Shown here in pieces: positions 14,874 to 23,740 of a DNA stretch of 25,245 bases (positions within the stretch are counted from its first letter, which is position 1; each line of letters opens with the position of its first letter). The notes under the pieces were generated by a model, which was not told the DNA's origin, made no database searches, and was given only the letters and a program-made list of their open reading frames with translations. The DNA comes from Bacteroidales bacterium (lineage in GTDB: Bacteria; Bacteroidota; Bacteroidia; Bacteroidales; Bacteroidaceae): positions 1-25,245 of the forward strand of contig SFPC01000018.1 of NCBI GenBank assembly GCA_004552195.1. The letters run 5' to 3'. Made by a program: the position numbers and the translations under genes.

Positions 14874-15320
14874 ATGAGATTTACCGGTAGCATAGAAGCC
14901 AAATTGGATGCGAAGGGCCGCGTGTTCTTCCCCTCCGACTTTCGTCGTAAACTGGCGGAGCCGGACACCACAATGGTGCTCAAACGCGATGTCTACCAGC
15001 CGTGTTTGGTGATTTATCCGTACAGCGTGTGGGAAACGGAAGTGGAGGCTCTTCGTCAGCGGCTCAATCGTTGGGATGCCCGCCAGGCCATGCTGTTTCG
15101 CCAGTTCCTGGCCGATGTGGAAGTGTTCACGTTAGACGCTTCAGGTCGCTTCCTGGTGCCTCGCCGCCTGTTGCAGGCATGCAGCATTGACCACTCCGTG
15201 CGGTTTATCGGTGTGGACGACCGCGTGGAACTTTGGGGCGTGGAACAGGCCGCACAAGCTTTCCTGCCACCCGACGACTTCGCTGCTGCCATGGAGCAAC
15301 TCATGGGACAGACTTTCTAA
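14874..15320 (+). CDS. mraZ: Transcriptional regulator MraZ
   Basis: A 148-residue DNA-binding protein made of two SpoVT-AbrB-like halves. The first begins FTGSIEAKLDAKGRVFFPSDFRRKL and the second has VFTLDASGRFLVPRRLL (about residues 81-97). MraZ forms ring-like oligomers and represses its own dcw operon. The frame is open 20 codons upstream, but MRFTGSIEAKLD is the family start and the upstream codons run through the operator and promoter, so the start is set at 14874. It is first in the cluster, 30 bases ahead of rsmH. Confidence 0.94.
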   Translation: MRFTGSIEAKLDAKGRVFFPSDFRRKLAEPDTTMVLKRDVYQPCLVIYPYSVWETEVEALRQRLNRWDARQAMLFRQFLADVEVFTLDASGRFLVPRRLLQACSIDHSVRFIGVDDRVELWGVEQAAQAFLPPDDFAAAMEQLMGQTF

Positions 15321-15350
15321 TCCCTTTCAATATTCACCCCTCTGTGCGTT

Positions 15351-16271
15351 ATGTACCACATTCCCGTACTATTGCAGCCCAGTGTTGACGGGCTTGACGT
15401 GAAGCCCGGTGGCACCTACGTCGATGTTACCTTCGGCGGCGGCGGACATAGTCGCGAAATTCTCCGACGCCTCGGACCTGATGGCCATCTCTACAGTTTT
15501 GACCAGGATGCCGACGCCGAGAACAACATTCCGCAGGGTGACGAACGCTTTACCTTTGTGCGAAGCAACTTCCGCTATCTCACAAACTGGATGCGTTACT
15601 ATGGGGTGCAGGCTGTCGACGGACTGATTGCCGATCTCGGCGTGTCGAGCCACCACTTCGATGCAGAAGAGCGAGGCTTCTCCTTCCGTTTTGACGCTCC
15701 GCTCGATATGCGAATGAACGGGAGGGCCGGAATGAAGGCTTCTGACGTGGTGAACGCTTATTCGGAAGAGCAGTTGGCGCAGGTGTTGTTTCTCTACGGT
15801 GAACTCAAAAACAGCCGTCGCCTTGCCGCCGCCATAGTGAAGGCTCGAAACGCAAAAAACCTCGAATCCATCGACGATTTGCTCCAAGTGGTCAAGCCGC
15901 TCATGCCTCGCGAACGGGAGAAAAAGGACCTGGCCCGCGTGTTCCAAGCATTGCGCATTGAGGTGAACCATGAGATGGATGCACTCCAGGAAATGCTTCA
16001 AGCCACGCTGCGCGTGATACGTCCCGGCGGCCGGCTCGTGGTGCTGACCTACCACTCGCTCGAAGACCGCATGGTGAAGAACTTTATCCGCGCCGGAAGA
16101 GTAGACGGAAAGGTGGAGCAGGATTTCTTCGGACGCAGACTCACGCCCTGGCGCGCCGTGAACAACAAAGTCATCCTGCCTTCGGCACAAGAACAGGAGG
16201 AGAACCCCCGCAGCCGTTCGGCCAAGCTCCGCATTGCCGAGAAGCTACCTCCAACGGAACAGCAACCCTAA
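15351..16271 (+). CDS. rsmH: 16S rRNA (cytosine(1402)-N4)-methyltransferase
   Basis: A 306-residue SAM-dependent methyltransferase that modifies C1402 in the ribosomal P site. The SAM motif DVTFGGGGHSREIL lies near residues 25-38, DLGVSSHHFD near 98-107 and FRFDAPLDMRMN follows. The C-terminal GGRLVVLTYHSLEDRMVKNF motif is diagnostic. The length is normal. It is the usual second gene of the dcw cluster, after mraZ and before ftsL. Confidence 0.96.
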   Translation: MYHIPVLLQPSVDGLDVKPGGTYVDVTFGGGGHSREILRRLGPDGHLYSFDQDADAENNIPQGDERFTFVRSNFRYLTNWMRYYGVQAVDGLIADLGVSSHHFDAEERGFSFRFDAPLDMRMNGRAGMKASDVVNAYSEEQLAQVLFLYGELKNSRRLAAAIVKARNAKNLESIDDLLQVVKPLMPREREKKDLARVFQALRIEVNHEMDALQEMLQATLRVIRPGGRLVVLTYHSLEDRMVKNFIRAGRVDGKVEQDFFGRRLTPWRAVNNKVILPSAQEQEENPRSRSAKLRIAEKLPPTEQQP

Positions 16272-16340
16272 ACCAACAATCTCCCATCGGTTATTTTGCC
16301 CATACCTTATAATATATAAGCAGCACAGCTGTACAGCGAC

Positions 16341-16832
16341 ATGGCACATCAGGAAACAGAAGACGCGGAAATCCGCACACATAACGACGAACCGACAGAA
16401 ACATCGGCAGCCGACAGCGCAGCAGTCGAAGAAACCGACTCACCGGAGGGGGGACAGAAAAACGCCCTCCAGGCACTGCGTGAAATTACCTCTGAAGACG
16501 ACGACGGGGTGGACAGCCATTCGAAAGTAACCCTCTCGTCCATTCTCGGAGGTGATATGCTGGGGGGGCAATGGTTCCGCCGGCAGTTCTGGTTCATTGT
16601 GATGGTCGTAGGCATGCTCATCATTTATGTCAGCAATCGCTATTCGTGCCAGCAGGAAATGATTGAAACAAAAGTACTCAACGATACGCTTCTCGACCGA
16701 CGCTATAAAGCACTCACACGCTCCAGCCAGTTGAAAGAAAGAATGCGCAGAAGCTATATAGAAGAAACGTTGGTGGACACCACTCTGCAAACGGCCAATA
16801 CACCTTCGTTTTACTTAAAAGTGGATGAATGA
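16341..16832 (+). CDS. ftsL: FtsL-like cell division protein (Bacteroidetes type)
   Basis: A 163-residue bitopic membrane protein. About 80 N-terminal residues are cytoplasmic and very acidic, with many E, D, S and T. A single membrane helix spans about residues 82-98 (FWFIVMVVGMLIIYV), followed by about 65 periplasmic residues of coiled-coil character. The sequence is poorly conserved, as usual for FtsL, and position between rsmH and ftsI plus topology carry the call. FtsL links FtsQ and FtsB to the FtsW-FtsI synthase. The acidic N-terminal tail is longer than in E. coli FtsL (about 35 residues before the helix). Confidence 0.85.
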   Translation: MAHQETEDAEIRTHNDEPTETSAADSAAVEETDSPEGGQKNALQALREITSEDDDGVDSHSKVTLSSILGGDMLGGQWFRRQFWFIVMVVGMLIIYVSNRYSCQQEMIETKVLNDTLLDRRYKALTRSSQLKERMRRSYIEETLVDTTLQTANTPSFYLKVDE

Positions 16833-16932
16833 CTAATTTGCTTGTTTCCAAACCCTGACTTGGCCCAGCCGAAGCAAAAAAAATTGTGGGGAAGGCTCCT
16901 CAGGTAAAATGAGCATTTAAAAGCAAAACAGT

Positions 16933-19389
16933 ATGAACTTTCCTGCTAAACAAGTTACCAAACGATATGCCTTCGTAGCCTCGATACTGGTGTTGGCCGG
17001 CTTTTCCATTCTTGGCAAAGCTTTCTACACCATGACCGTGAAGAAGGATTTCTGGATGGCGGTGAGCGACCGGTTTGTCAAGGAGAACGACACCGTGCCG
17101 CCCACACGCGGCAATATCCTGGCCGACAACGGGGAAGTGTTGGCGTCCTCTTTGCCCGAATACAAAATCTTCATGGATTATATGTCGTGGGAGAAGGACA
17201 GCACCCGCCGCGCTAAAGAGCAACACAAGCGCGACAGCATCCTGCTCGCCGTGGCCGACAGCGTCAGTGGCGGAATGCACCGCATATTTCCCGACATCGA
17301 TTCCGCACAGTTCAGGGCGCGGCTGTTGGAAGGACGCGAGAAGAAAAGCCACCACTGGCCGCTTTACAACAAACGCATCACCTATATCCAATACCGCCAG
17401 TGCAAAACGCTACCCCTCTTCAAAATGTCGGCCAACCGGGGAGGGTTTCACACAGAGGAAATAAAAACTCGCAAGAACCCGTATGGCCGTTTGGCCATTC
17501 GTACCATCGGCGACCTTTATAAAGGAAAAGATTCTGCCCGTACCGGATTGGAGCTGAGTTTTGACTCAGTGTTGCGCGGCAAGCCGGGCATTGCCCACCG
17601 GCAAAAGGTGCTGAACCGTTACTTAACCATTATTGACAAGCCTTCAGAGGATGGCTACGACATTATGACTACCCTCAATGTGGGCATGCAGGACATTTGC
17701 GAAAAAGCACTTTCGGACAAACTCAAAGAAATAGAAGCCGAATCCGGCGTTTGCATATTGATGGAAGTCAGTACGGGCGACATCAAAGCCATGACCAGCC
17801 TCCAGCGCATGAGCGACGGTTCCTACCAGGAAGTGAATGCCGATGCCGTGAAGAACCTCTACGAACCCGGCTCCGTGTTCAAGCCCATGTCCTTCCTGGT
17901 GGGCATGGACGACGGATTTATCAAGATGACCGATGTGGTAGACGTCGGTTGCGGCATCAAAGAGATGTATGGCCGAAAAATGCGCGACGCTAACTGGCGC
18001 TCAGGCGGCAGCGGCGTGGTAACAGTGCCGCAAATTCTGCAAAAGTCGCTCAATGTGGGCGTCAGCACCCTGATTGATCGCTACTATCACAAAGACCCGC
18101 GAAAATTTGTCGAAGGAATTTACCGCATAGGAGTGGCCGAAGACCTCAAAATCCCCATTCCAGGTTACGCCAAGCCCCGCATCCGTATGCCGAAGGAGGA
18201 TGGTTCCAACTGGTCAAAGACTGCTCTCCCCTGGATGAGCATCGGCTACGAAACCCAAATACCGCCCATCACCACCGTTACCTTTTACAACGGCATAGCC
18301 AACAATGGTAAGTTGGTAAGGCCGCGATTGGTGAAAGCCATCCTCAAGGGTGAGGAAGTGGTGAAGGAGTTTCCTGTGGTGGTGCTGCGAGAGCAAATGG
18401 CCAAGCCCGAAGCGGTGAAAAATATTCAGGACTGCCTCGAATCGGTGGTAAGTGTGGGATTGGGAAAGAAAGCGGGTTCCAAATATTTCCATACCTCCGG
18501 CAAGACCGGAACGGCACAAATTTGGACCAAGAACGGCTTTTGCTCGCAGTACTTGGTTTCCTTTGCCGGCTACTTCCCCTCTGAACAACCCCTCTACTCC
18601 TGCATCGTCTGCATCAAGAAGGGAGCACCCGCCTCAGGCGGCGGTATGTGTGCACCGGTGTTTAAGCGTGTGGCCGAAACCGTGATGGCGCAACGCAAAA
18701 CGAGCGACTACAGCTCGGCACGCGACACCGTGAACAGCCTGATGCCCGTGGTGTGTGCCGGAAGTCTGAATGCAGCTGCTACCGTGGCGGAACAGTTGGA
18801 CATACACACCGAAGGCAATGTGCAACCCGACGCTTCCACCATCACCTGGGGACGGTGTGAAACTTCCTCCGCAGGACTGATATTCCAGCCCAAGGAGGCA
18901 GACAATGCCAAACAGGTTCCCAACGTGACAGGCTATGGACTCCGCGACGCACTCTTCAAACTGGAAAAGGCAGGGCTGAAGGTGAAAGTTAAGGGCCTGG
19001 GACGTGTGAGCCGACAAAGTTTGCCGCCGGGAAAAGCGTTTAAGCCGGGCGAGGAAATCGAACTTATCTTGGGAAATCCCGAAGATGTGCCCAAAGCGGA
19101 GCGGCAGGACAGTCTGAAAACAGACACCACGAAAACCGAAAAAAGCAAACAGGAACCAGAGGACTCAGAACTGACACCGACACTGCACGAGGAGAAAAAA
19201 CTCAAACAGCAGGAGCAGGCGCAACAGGCTGACAAAAAACAACCGGCTGCGCCCAAGCAAAAGGCAAAGAAGGATGCGCAGGTAACAACTAAGCCTGAAA
19301 CCCAAAAGAAAAAGGAACAGGAAAAGAAAAGTTCCAAAAAGTCAGCACGCAACCAGGCTGCCCTGACCCAAAAACGACGAACGGCGTAG
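16933..19389 (+). CDS. ftsI: Septal peptidoglycan transpeptidase (PBP3-like) with PASTA domain
   Basis: An 818-residue class B penicillin-binding protein that cross-links septal peptidoglycan together with FtsW. An N-terminal membrane helix (about residues 12-34) is followed by the dimerisation/pedestal part (PTRGNILADNGEVLASS). The transpeptidase has Ser314 and Lys317 in GSVFKP, the SLN triad at 372-374 and the KTG motif at 524-526. A PASTA domain follows (about 662-715, beginning VPNVTGYGLRDALFKLEKAG). The last roughly 100 residues are a low-complexity tail, strongly enriched in Lys, Gln and Glu (about 23 lysines), which most FtsI lack; the family is usually near 600-720 residues. The tail would lie in the periplasm. 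The start at 16933 gives a normal short cytoplasmic N-terminus. Confidence 0.95.
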   Translation: MNFPAKQVTKRYAFVASILVLAGFSILGKAFYTMTVKKDFWMAVSDRFVKENDTVPPTRGNILADNGEVLASSLPEYKIFMDYMSWEKDSTRRAKEQHKRDSILLAVADSVSGGMHRIFPDIDSAQFRARLLEGREKKSHHWPLYNKRITYIQYRQCKTLPLFKMSANRGGFHTEEIKTRKNPYGRLAIRTIGDLYKGKDSARTGLELSFDSVLRGKPGIAHRQKVLNRYLTIIDKPSEDGYDIMTTLNVGMQDICEKALSDKLKEIEAESGVCILMEVSTGDIKAMTSLQRMSDGSYQEVNADAVKNLYEPGSVFKPMSFLVGMDDGFIKMTDVVDVGCGIKEMYGRKMRDANWRSGGSGVVTVPQILQKSLNVGVSTLIDRYYHKDPRKFVEGIYRIGVAEDLKIPIPGYAKPRIRMPKEDGSNWSKTALPWMSIGYETQIPPITTVTFYNGIANNGKLVRPRLVKAILKGEEVVKEFPVVVLREQMAKPEAVKNIQDCLESVVSVGLGKKAGSKYFHTSGKTGTAQIWTKNGFCSQYLVSFAGYFPSEQPLYSCIVCIKKGAPASGGGMCAPVFKRVAETVMAQRKTSDYSSARDTVNSLMPVVCAGSLNAAATVAEQLDIHTEGNVQPDASTITWGRCETSSAGLIFQPKEADNAKQVPNVTGYGLRDALFKLEKAGLKVKVKGLGRVSRQSLPPGKAFKPGEEIELILGNPEDVPKAERQDSLKTDTTKTEKSKQEPEDSELTPTLHEEKKLKQQEQAQQADKKQPAAPKQKAKKDAQVTTKPETQKKKEQEKKSSKKSARNQAALTQKRRTA

Positions 19390-19447
19390 GGCTGAAAAGC
19401 CATGGGACGGACTGATTCCGATATTTAGAAACTAATTCACTACGACA

Positions 19448-20902
19448 ATGAGATTGTCTGATATTCTTAGGAAAATCAGCGTGATGGAGTCGCTTGGCGA
19501 CCTGCAACGCGAAATTTTAGGCGTGAACATGGATTCACGCCAAGTGGAGAACGGCGACCTTTTCGTGGCTGTGAAAGGTACACAAACCGATGGGCATGCT
19601 TACATCGCCAAGGCGATTGCACAAGGTGCCAAGGCCATACTCCAGTCCGAACCTCTGCCCACCGATCCCGTTGAAGGCGTTACCTATGTCCGCGTGGCCG
19701 ACACGGAAGACGCTGTGGGCAAGGCTGCCACCCAGTTCTATAACGACCCGACGGGCAAGTTGAAGCTCGTAGGCGTTACCGGCACTAACGGAAAGACGAC
19801 CATCGCCACCGTACTCTACAATATGTTCCGCTCACTGGGCTACAAGTGCGGCCTGTGCTCCACAGTCTGCAACTTTATCGACGGCCGCGCCATCGAGGCC
19901 GACCACACCACGCCCGACCCCATCACGCTGAACAAACTCTTGGCGCAGATGGCCGACGAAGGCTGCGAATACGCTTTCATGGAATGCTCCTCGCACGCCA
20001 TACACCAGAAGCGTATCGGCGGACTCCGCTTCGTGGGTGGAATTTTTACCAACCTGACGCGCGACCACTTGGATTATCATAAAACTTTCGAGAACTATCG
20101 CGATGCCAAGAAGGCTTTCTTCGATATGTTGCCTCGCGGCGCATTCGCTATCACCAATGCCGACGATCGCAACGGCATGGTCATGGTGCAGAACACGCAA
20201 GCCACGGTGCGCACCTACTCTACGCGCACGGCAGCCGACTATAAAGGACGCATTCTGGAGGAAAGCATCGAAGGCATGCTGCTCGACATCGACGGACGCG
20301 AGGTGAGCGTGCGCTTTGTGGGCCGTTTCAATGTGTCGAACCTGCTGGCGGTGTACGGAGCCGCCCAAATGTTGGGGCAGAAGTCGGAGGACGTGTTGCG
20401 GGTGCTCTCTTCGCTTCACCCCGTCAACGGTCGCTTCGAAGCCATCCGCTCACCCAAAGGATTTAGTGCCGTGGTCGATTACGCCCATACCCCCGATGCG
20501 TTAGAGAACGTGCTCGTAGCTATCAATGAGATAGTCAAGGGAAAAGGCAAGGTTATCACCGTGTGCGGAGCCGGCGGCAATCGCGACAAGGGCAAGCGCC
20601 CCCTCATGGCACAGGAGGCAGCGAAGCGTTCCGACCGCGTCATCATCACCAGCGACAACCCCCGTTTTGAAGAACCGCAGGACATCATCAACGACATGCT
20701 GGCCGGGCTCGACGAAGAGCAGATGCGCAAGACAATAAGTATTTGCGACCGCCGCGAGGCCATCCGAACGGCGGCCATGATGGCCGAACCGGGCGATGTC
20801 ATCCTGGTGGCCGGAAAGGGACATGAGCCTTATCAAGACGTGAAAGGCGTGAAGCACCACTTTGACGACCATGAGGAAATAAAGAAAGCCTTTGGCTTGT
20901 AA
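19448..20902 (+). CDS. murE: UDP-N-acetylmuramoyl-L-alanyl-D-glutamate--2,6-diaminopimelate ligase
   Basis: A 484-residue cytosolic Mur ligase. It adds the third amino acid to UDP-MurNAc-L-Ala-D-Glu using ATP. The ATP loop GTNGKTT is at residues 112-118. The central domain has a [11 protein letters not shown] segment and CSSHAI, and the C-terminal domain has DNPR at 403-406. DNPR is the known mark for meso-diaminopimelate, as against lysine, so this cell wall is of the DAP type. The length is normal. It lies 58 bases after ftsI and 27 before mraY. Confidence 0.96.
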   Translation: MRLSDILRKISVMESLGDLQREILGVNMDSRQVENGDLFVAVKGTQTDGHAYIAKAIAQGAKAILQSEPLPTDPVEGVTYVRVADTEDAVGKAATQFYNDPTGKLKLVGVTGTNGKTTIATVLYNMFRSLGYKCGLCSTVCNFIDGRAIEADHTTPDPITLNKLLAQMADEGCEYAFMECSSHAIHQKRIGGLRFVGGIFTNLTRDHLDYHKTFENYRDAKKAFFDMLPRGAFAITNADDRNGMVMVQNTQATVRTYSTRTAADYKGRILEESIEGMLLDIDGREVSVRFVGRFNVSNLLAVYGAAQMLGQKSEDVLRVLSSLHPVNGRFEAIRSPKGFSAVVDYAHTPDALENVLVAINEIVKGKGKVITVCGAGGNRDKGKRPLMAQEAAKRSDRVIITSDNPRFEEPQDIINDMLAGLDEEQMRKTISICDRREAIRTAAMMAEPGDVILVAGKGHEPYQDVKGVKHHFDDHEEIKKAFGL

Positions 20903-20929
20903 GCAAACCCTTCATCAACACCGATTATT

Positions 20930-22198
20930 ATGCTTTACTACCTGTTTCGTTTCTTAGAGCAGTTCGGCGTGCCCGGTTCGGCCATGTGGTCGTACATATC
21001 TTTCCGCTCCCTGCTGGCGCTGATTCTCGCGTTGGTCATCTCCGCGTGGTTTGGTGAGTACTTCATCAAATGGATGAAGCGGCACGACATCAGCGAAACG
21101 CAGCGCGATGCCAAGATTGACCCCTTCGGTGTGCAGAAGCTTCATGTGCCCTCCATGGGCGGTATCATCATCATCGTAGCCATCCTGGTGCCTTGTCTGT
21201 TGCTGGGGCGTTTGCGCAACATCTACATGATTTTGATGCTGGTTACCACCCTGTGGCTCGGACTCCTGGGCTTTTTGGACGATTACATCAAGATTTTCAA
21301 GAAAAACAAGGACGGCTTGGCCGGAAAGTACAAGATTGCCGGACAGGTGGTTTTGGGACTTTTCGTGGGCCTGACACTCTACTTGAGCCCCGACGCCACC
21401 ATCCGCGAGAATGTCGAGATGCAGCGGCGCGGCAACGTGACGGAAATCGTGCATAAGAGTGAGGCGGTGAAAAGCACGAAGACCACCATCCCCTTTGTGA
21501 AGAACAACAATTTTGACTACGCCGATTTGGTCGGGTTCCTGGGAGAACACAAGACGCAGGCCGGATGGATTGTCTTTGTGCTCGTCACCATCTTCGTCAT
21601 TACGGCCGTGTCGAACGGTTCTAACCTCAACGACGGCATGGACGGCATGGCGGCCGGCAATTCTGCCATTATTTTCATCGCGTTGGGCATATTGGCCTAC
21701 GTGTCGAGCCATATAGAGTTCGCTTCTTACCTGAACATTATGTATGTGCCCGGTTCTCAGGAGCTGGTAATATTTACCTGTGCGGCAGTCGGGGCACTTA
21801 TCGGTTTCCTTTGGTACAACGCCTATCCCGCTCAGGTGTTCATGGGCGATACCGGCTCGCTGTCTATCGGCGGCACCATCGCTGTGCTCGCCATCATCAT
21901 TCATAAAGAATTGCTCGTGCCCATCCTTTGCGGCATCTTCCTCATCGAGAGCCTCAGTGTCATCCTGCAGGTGGAATACTTCAAGATAGGTAAGCGCAAG
22001 GGCGTGGTGCAGCGGTTGTTCAAGCGCACCCCCATCCACGACAACTTCCGCGTGTTGCCCGAACAGCTCGACCCGGCTTGTAAATACGTGTGGAAGTGGC
22101 CCCATGGTGCCTGGCACGAATCGAAGATTACCGTACGTTTCTGGATAACTACCATCATTTTGGCCGCACTCACCATCATTACGCTCAAAATCAGGTAG
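20930..22198 (+). CDS. mraY: Phospho-N-acetylmuramoyl-pentapeptide-transferase
   Basis: A 422-residue integral membrane enzyme. It transfers phospho-MurNAc-pentapeptide to undecaprenyl phosphate to form lipid I. The family motifs are present: KLHVPSMGGI, the FLDDYIKIFKKNKDGLAGKYK site with the Asp-Asp pair, NLNDGMDGMAAG and VFMGDTGSLSIGG, then the C-terminal VQRLFKRTPIHDNF. Compared with E. coli MraY (360 residues) it has an extra stretch of about 50 residues after the GQVVLGLFVGLTLY helix. That insert is, to my knowledge, normal for Bacteroidetes. The next gene, murD, is 159 bases away, the widest gap in the cluster. Confidence 0.96.
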   Translation: MLYYLFRFLEQFGVPGSAMWSYISFRSLLALILALVISAWFGEYFIKWMKRHDISETQRDAKIDPFGVQKLHVPSMGGIIIIVAILVPCLLLGRLRNIYMILMLVTTLWLGLLGFLDDYIKIFKKNKDGLAGKYKIAGQVVLGLFVGLTLYLSPDATIRENVEMQRRGNVTEIVHKSEAVKSTKTTIPFVKNNNFDYADLVGFLGEHKTQAGWIVFVLVTIFVITAVSNGSNLNDGMDGMAAGNSAIIFIALGILAYVSSHIEFASYLNIMYVPGSQELVIFTCAAVGALIGFLWYNAYPAQVFMGDTGSLSIGGTIAVLAIIIHKELLVPILCGIFLIESLSVILQVEYFKIGKRKGVVQRLFKRTPIHDNFRVLPEQLDPACKYVWKWPHGAWHESKITVRFWITTIILAALTIITLKIR

Positions 22199-22202
22199 TG
22201 AA

Positions 22203-22328
22203 AGTTACTGCCGTAACTGAGGTTGTGAGTTTTTAGGTCATAAGGTTATAAAGTAACAGCTGTAACGCTTCGATATCATCCACTCAAATAGTAATCTTAT
22301 AACCTCATAACCTAATCCCTCATAACCT
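22203..22328. repeat. Repeat-rich spacer between mraY and murD
   Basis: The gap holds a small hairpin, AGTTAC/GTAACT (22203-22218), and a long inverted repeat. TAGGTCATAAGGTTATAAAG (22234-22253) matches the complement of 22296-22314 almost perfectly. The right arm contains TTATAACCTCATAACC (22297-22312), identical to the copy at 2952-2967, and a partial third copy CCTCATAACCT (22318-22328). The structure could pause transcription within the cluster. No promoter is evident. Confidence 0.7.
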
Positions 22329-22357
22329 CCCCCTTAAACCTCTTATTAAAATCCGTC

Positions 22358-23692
22358 ATGCGTTTAGTCATATTAGGAGCCGCCGAAAGCGGCGTGGGAG
22401 CCGCTATTTTGGCGCAACAGAAAGGCTATGAAGTCTTTGTTTCCGACATGGGGAAAATCCAGCCTCGCTACAAGGAAATGCTGGAGCAACATCACATAGC
22501 TTGGGAGGAAGGCCGGCACACCGAGTCCGCCATCCTGGGCGCCGACGAAGTGGTGAAAAGTCCCGGTATTCCCGAAACAGCGCCCATGGTGGCCCGTTTA
22601 GTGGCACAAGGTACGCCCATCCTGAGCGAAATTGAGTTTGCTGCACGCTATACGAAAGCCCGGATGATTTGCATCACGGGCAGCAACGGGAAGACCACTA
22701 CCACCTCGCTGATATACCACATCTTGAAAAAAGCAGGCGCCGATGTGGGGCTGGCAGGCAACATCGGCCACAGCCTGGCCCTGCAAGTGGCAGAACAGCC
22801 CCACGATACGTATGTCATAGAGCTGTCTTCTTTTCAATTAGACAATATGTACCGCTTCCGGGCCAACGTGGCCGTGTTGCTCAACATCACTCCCGACCAC
22901 CTGGACCGCTACGATTTCTGCATGGACAACTATGTGAAATCCAAAATGCGCATCATGCAGAACCAGACAGAGGCCGATGCTTTCATCTATTGGCGCGAGG
23001 ATCAATACATTCCCGCAGAGTTGGAGCAGCATGCTGAGCCGGTGAAGCGATATGGCTTTACCGACGCTCCGGCCGACGCTTCCGCCGGTTATGCTGTCGA
23101 TGGCCGTTTCGTGGTGGAGACCCCCGTGCGGTTCGAGATGCCCTTGGCCTCCCTGTCGCTGCCCGGCAAGCACAACCTCCGCAACTCGCTTGCCGCAGCC
23201 ATGGCTACGCTGGCGGTCGGGGTGGACCCCGAAGTCGTGCGCAGCGGACTTTCCGATTTTCCCGGCGTGGAGCACCGGTTGGAAAAGGCCGGCACGGTGC
23301 GAGGCATCCACTTTGTGAACGATTCCAAGGCCACCAATGTAGATGCTTGCTACTGCGCGCTGGAAAGTATGGCTACCCCCGTTGTACTCATCGTGGGCGG
23401 TAAGGATAAAGGCAATGACTATGCACAGATTGTGCCCCTTGTCAAAGAGAAGTGTCGCGCCTTGGTCTATATGGGGGTAGACAATGCCAAGCTCCACGCA
23501 GCGTTCGATGACTTGGGCTTACCCGTGGCCGATACCCACTCCATGGCCGAATGTATGGAGCAGGCTGTGCAGCTGGCCCGGCCCGGCGACACTGTACTCC
23601 TGAGCCCCTGTTGTGCCTCGTTCGACCTTTTCCGCAACATGGAGGATCGTGGAGAGCAGTTCAAGACCTGGGTTAAAACATGGGAGGCATGA
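22358..23692 (+). CDS. murD: UDP-N-acetylmuramoylalanine--D-glutamate ligase
   Basis: A 444-residue cytosolic Mur ligase. It adds D-glutamate to UDP-MurNAc-L-Ala. The N-terminal substrate domain begins MRLVILGAAESGVGAAILA. The ATP loop GSNGKTT lies at residues 108-114, followed by LAGNIGH, the ELSSFQLD motif and NITPDHLDRYD. The C-terminal domain has GVEHRLEKAGTVRGIHFVNDSKATN and LLSPCCASFD, all diagnostic for MurD. Length and place in the cluster are normal. It starts 159 bases after mraY and ends 48 before ftsW. Confidence 0.97.
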   Translation: MRLVILGAAESGVGAAILAQQKGYEVFVSDMGKIQPRYKEMLEQHHIAWEEGRHTESAILGADEVVKSPGIPETAPMVARLVAQGTPILSEIEFAARYTKARMICITGSNGKTTTTSLIYHILKKAGADVGLAGNIGHSLALQVAEQPHDTYVIELSSFQLDNMYRFRANVAVLLNITPDHLDRYDFCMDNYVKSKMRIMQNQTEADAFIYWREDQYIPAELEQHAEPVKRYGFTDAPADASAGYAVDGRFVVETPVRFEMPLASLSLPGKHNLRNSLAAAMATLAVGVDPEVVRSGLSDFPGVEHRLEKAGTVRGIHFVNDSKATNVDACYCALESMATPVVLIVGGKDKGNDYAQIVPLVKEKCRALVYMGVDNAKLHAAFDDLGLPVADTHSMAECMEQAVQLARPGDTVLLSPCCASFDLFRNMEDRGEQFKTWVKTWEA

Positions 23693-23740
23693 CGTGAGTT
23701 CCTCACGGATTGTAATCTACCAACACACACCTTTGTAAAA

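Noticed and set aside
20954..22117. 387-codon minus-strand frame opposite mraY
   Set aside because: MraY has all its motifs on the plus strand; the antisense product is H/Q/D-rich shadow sequence.
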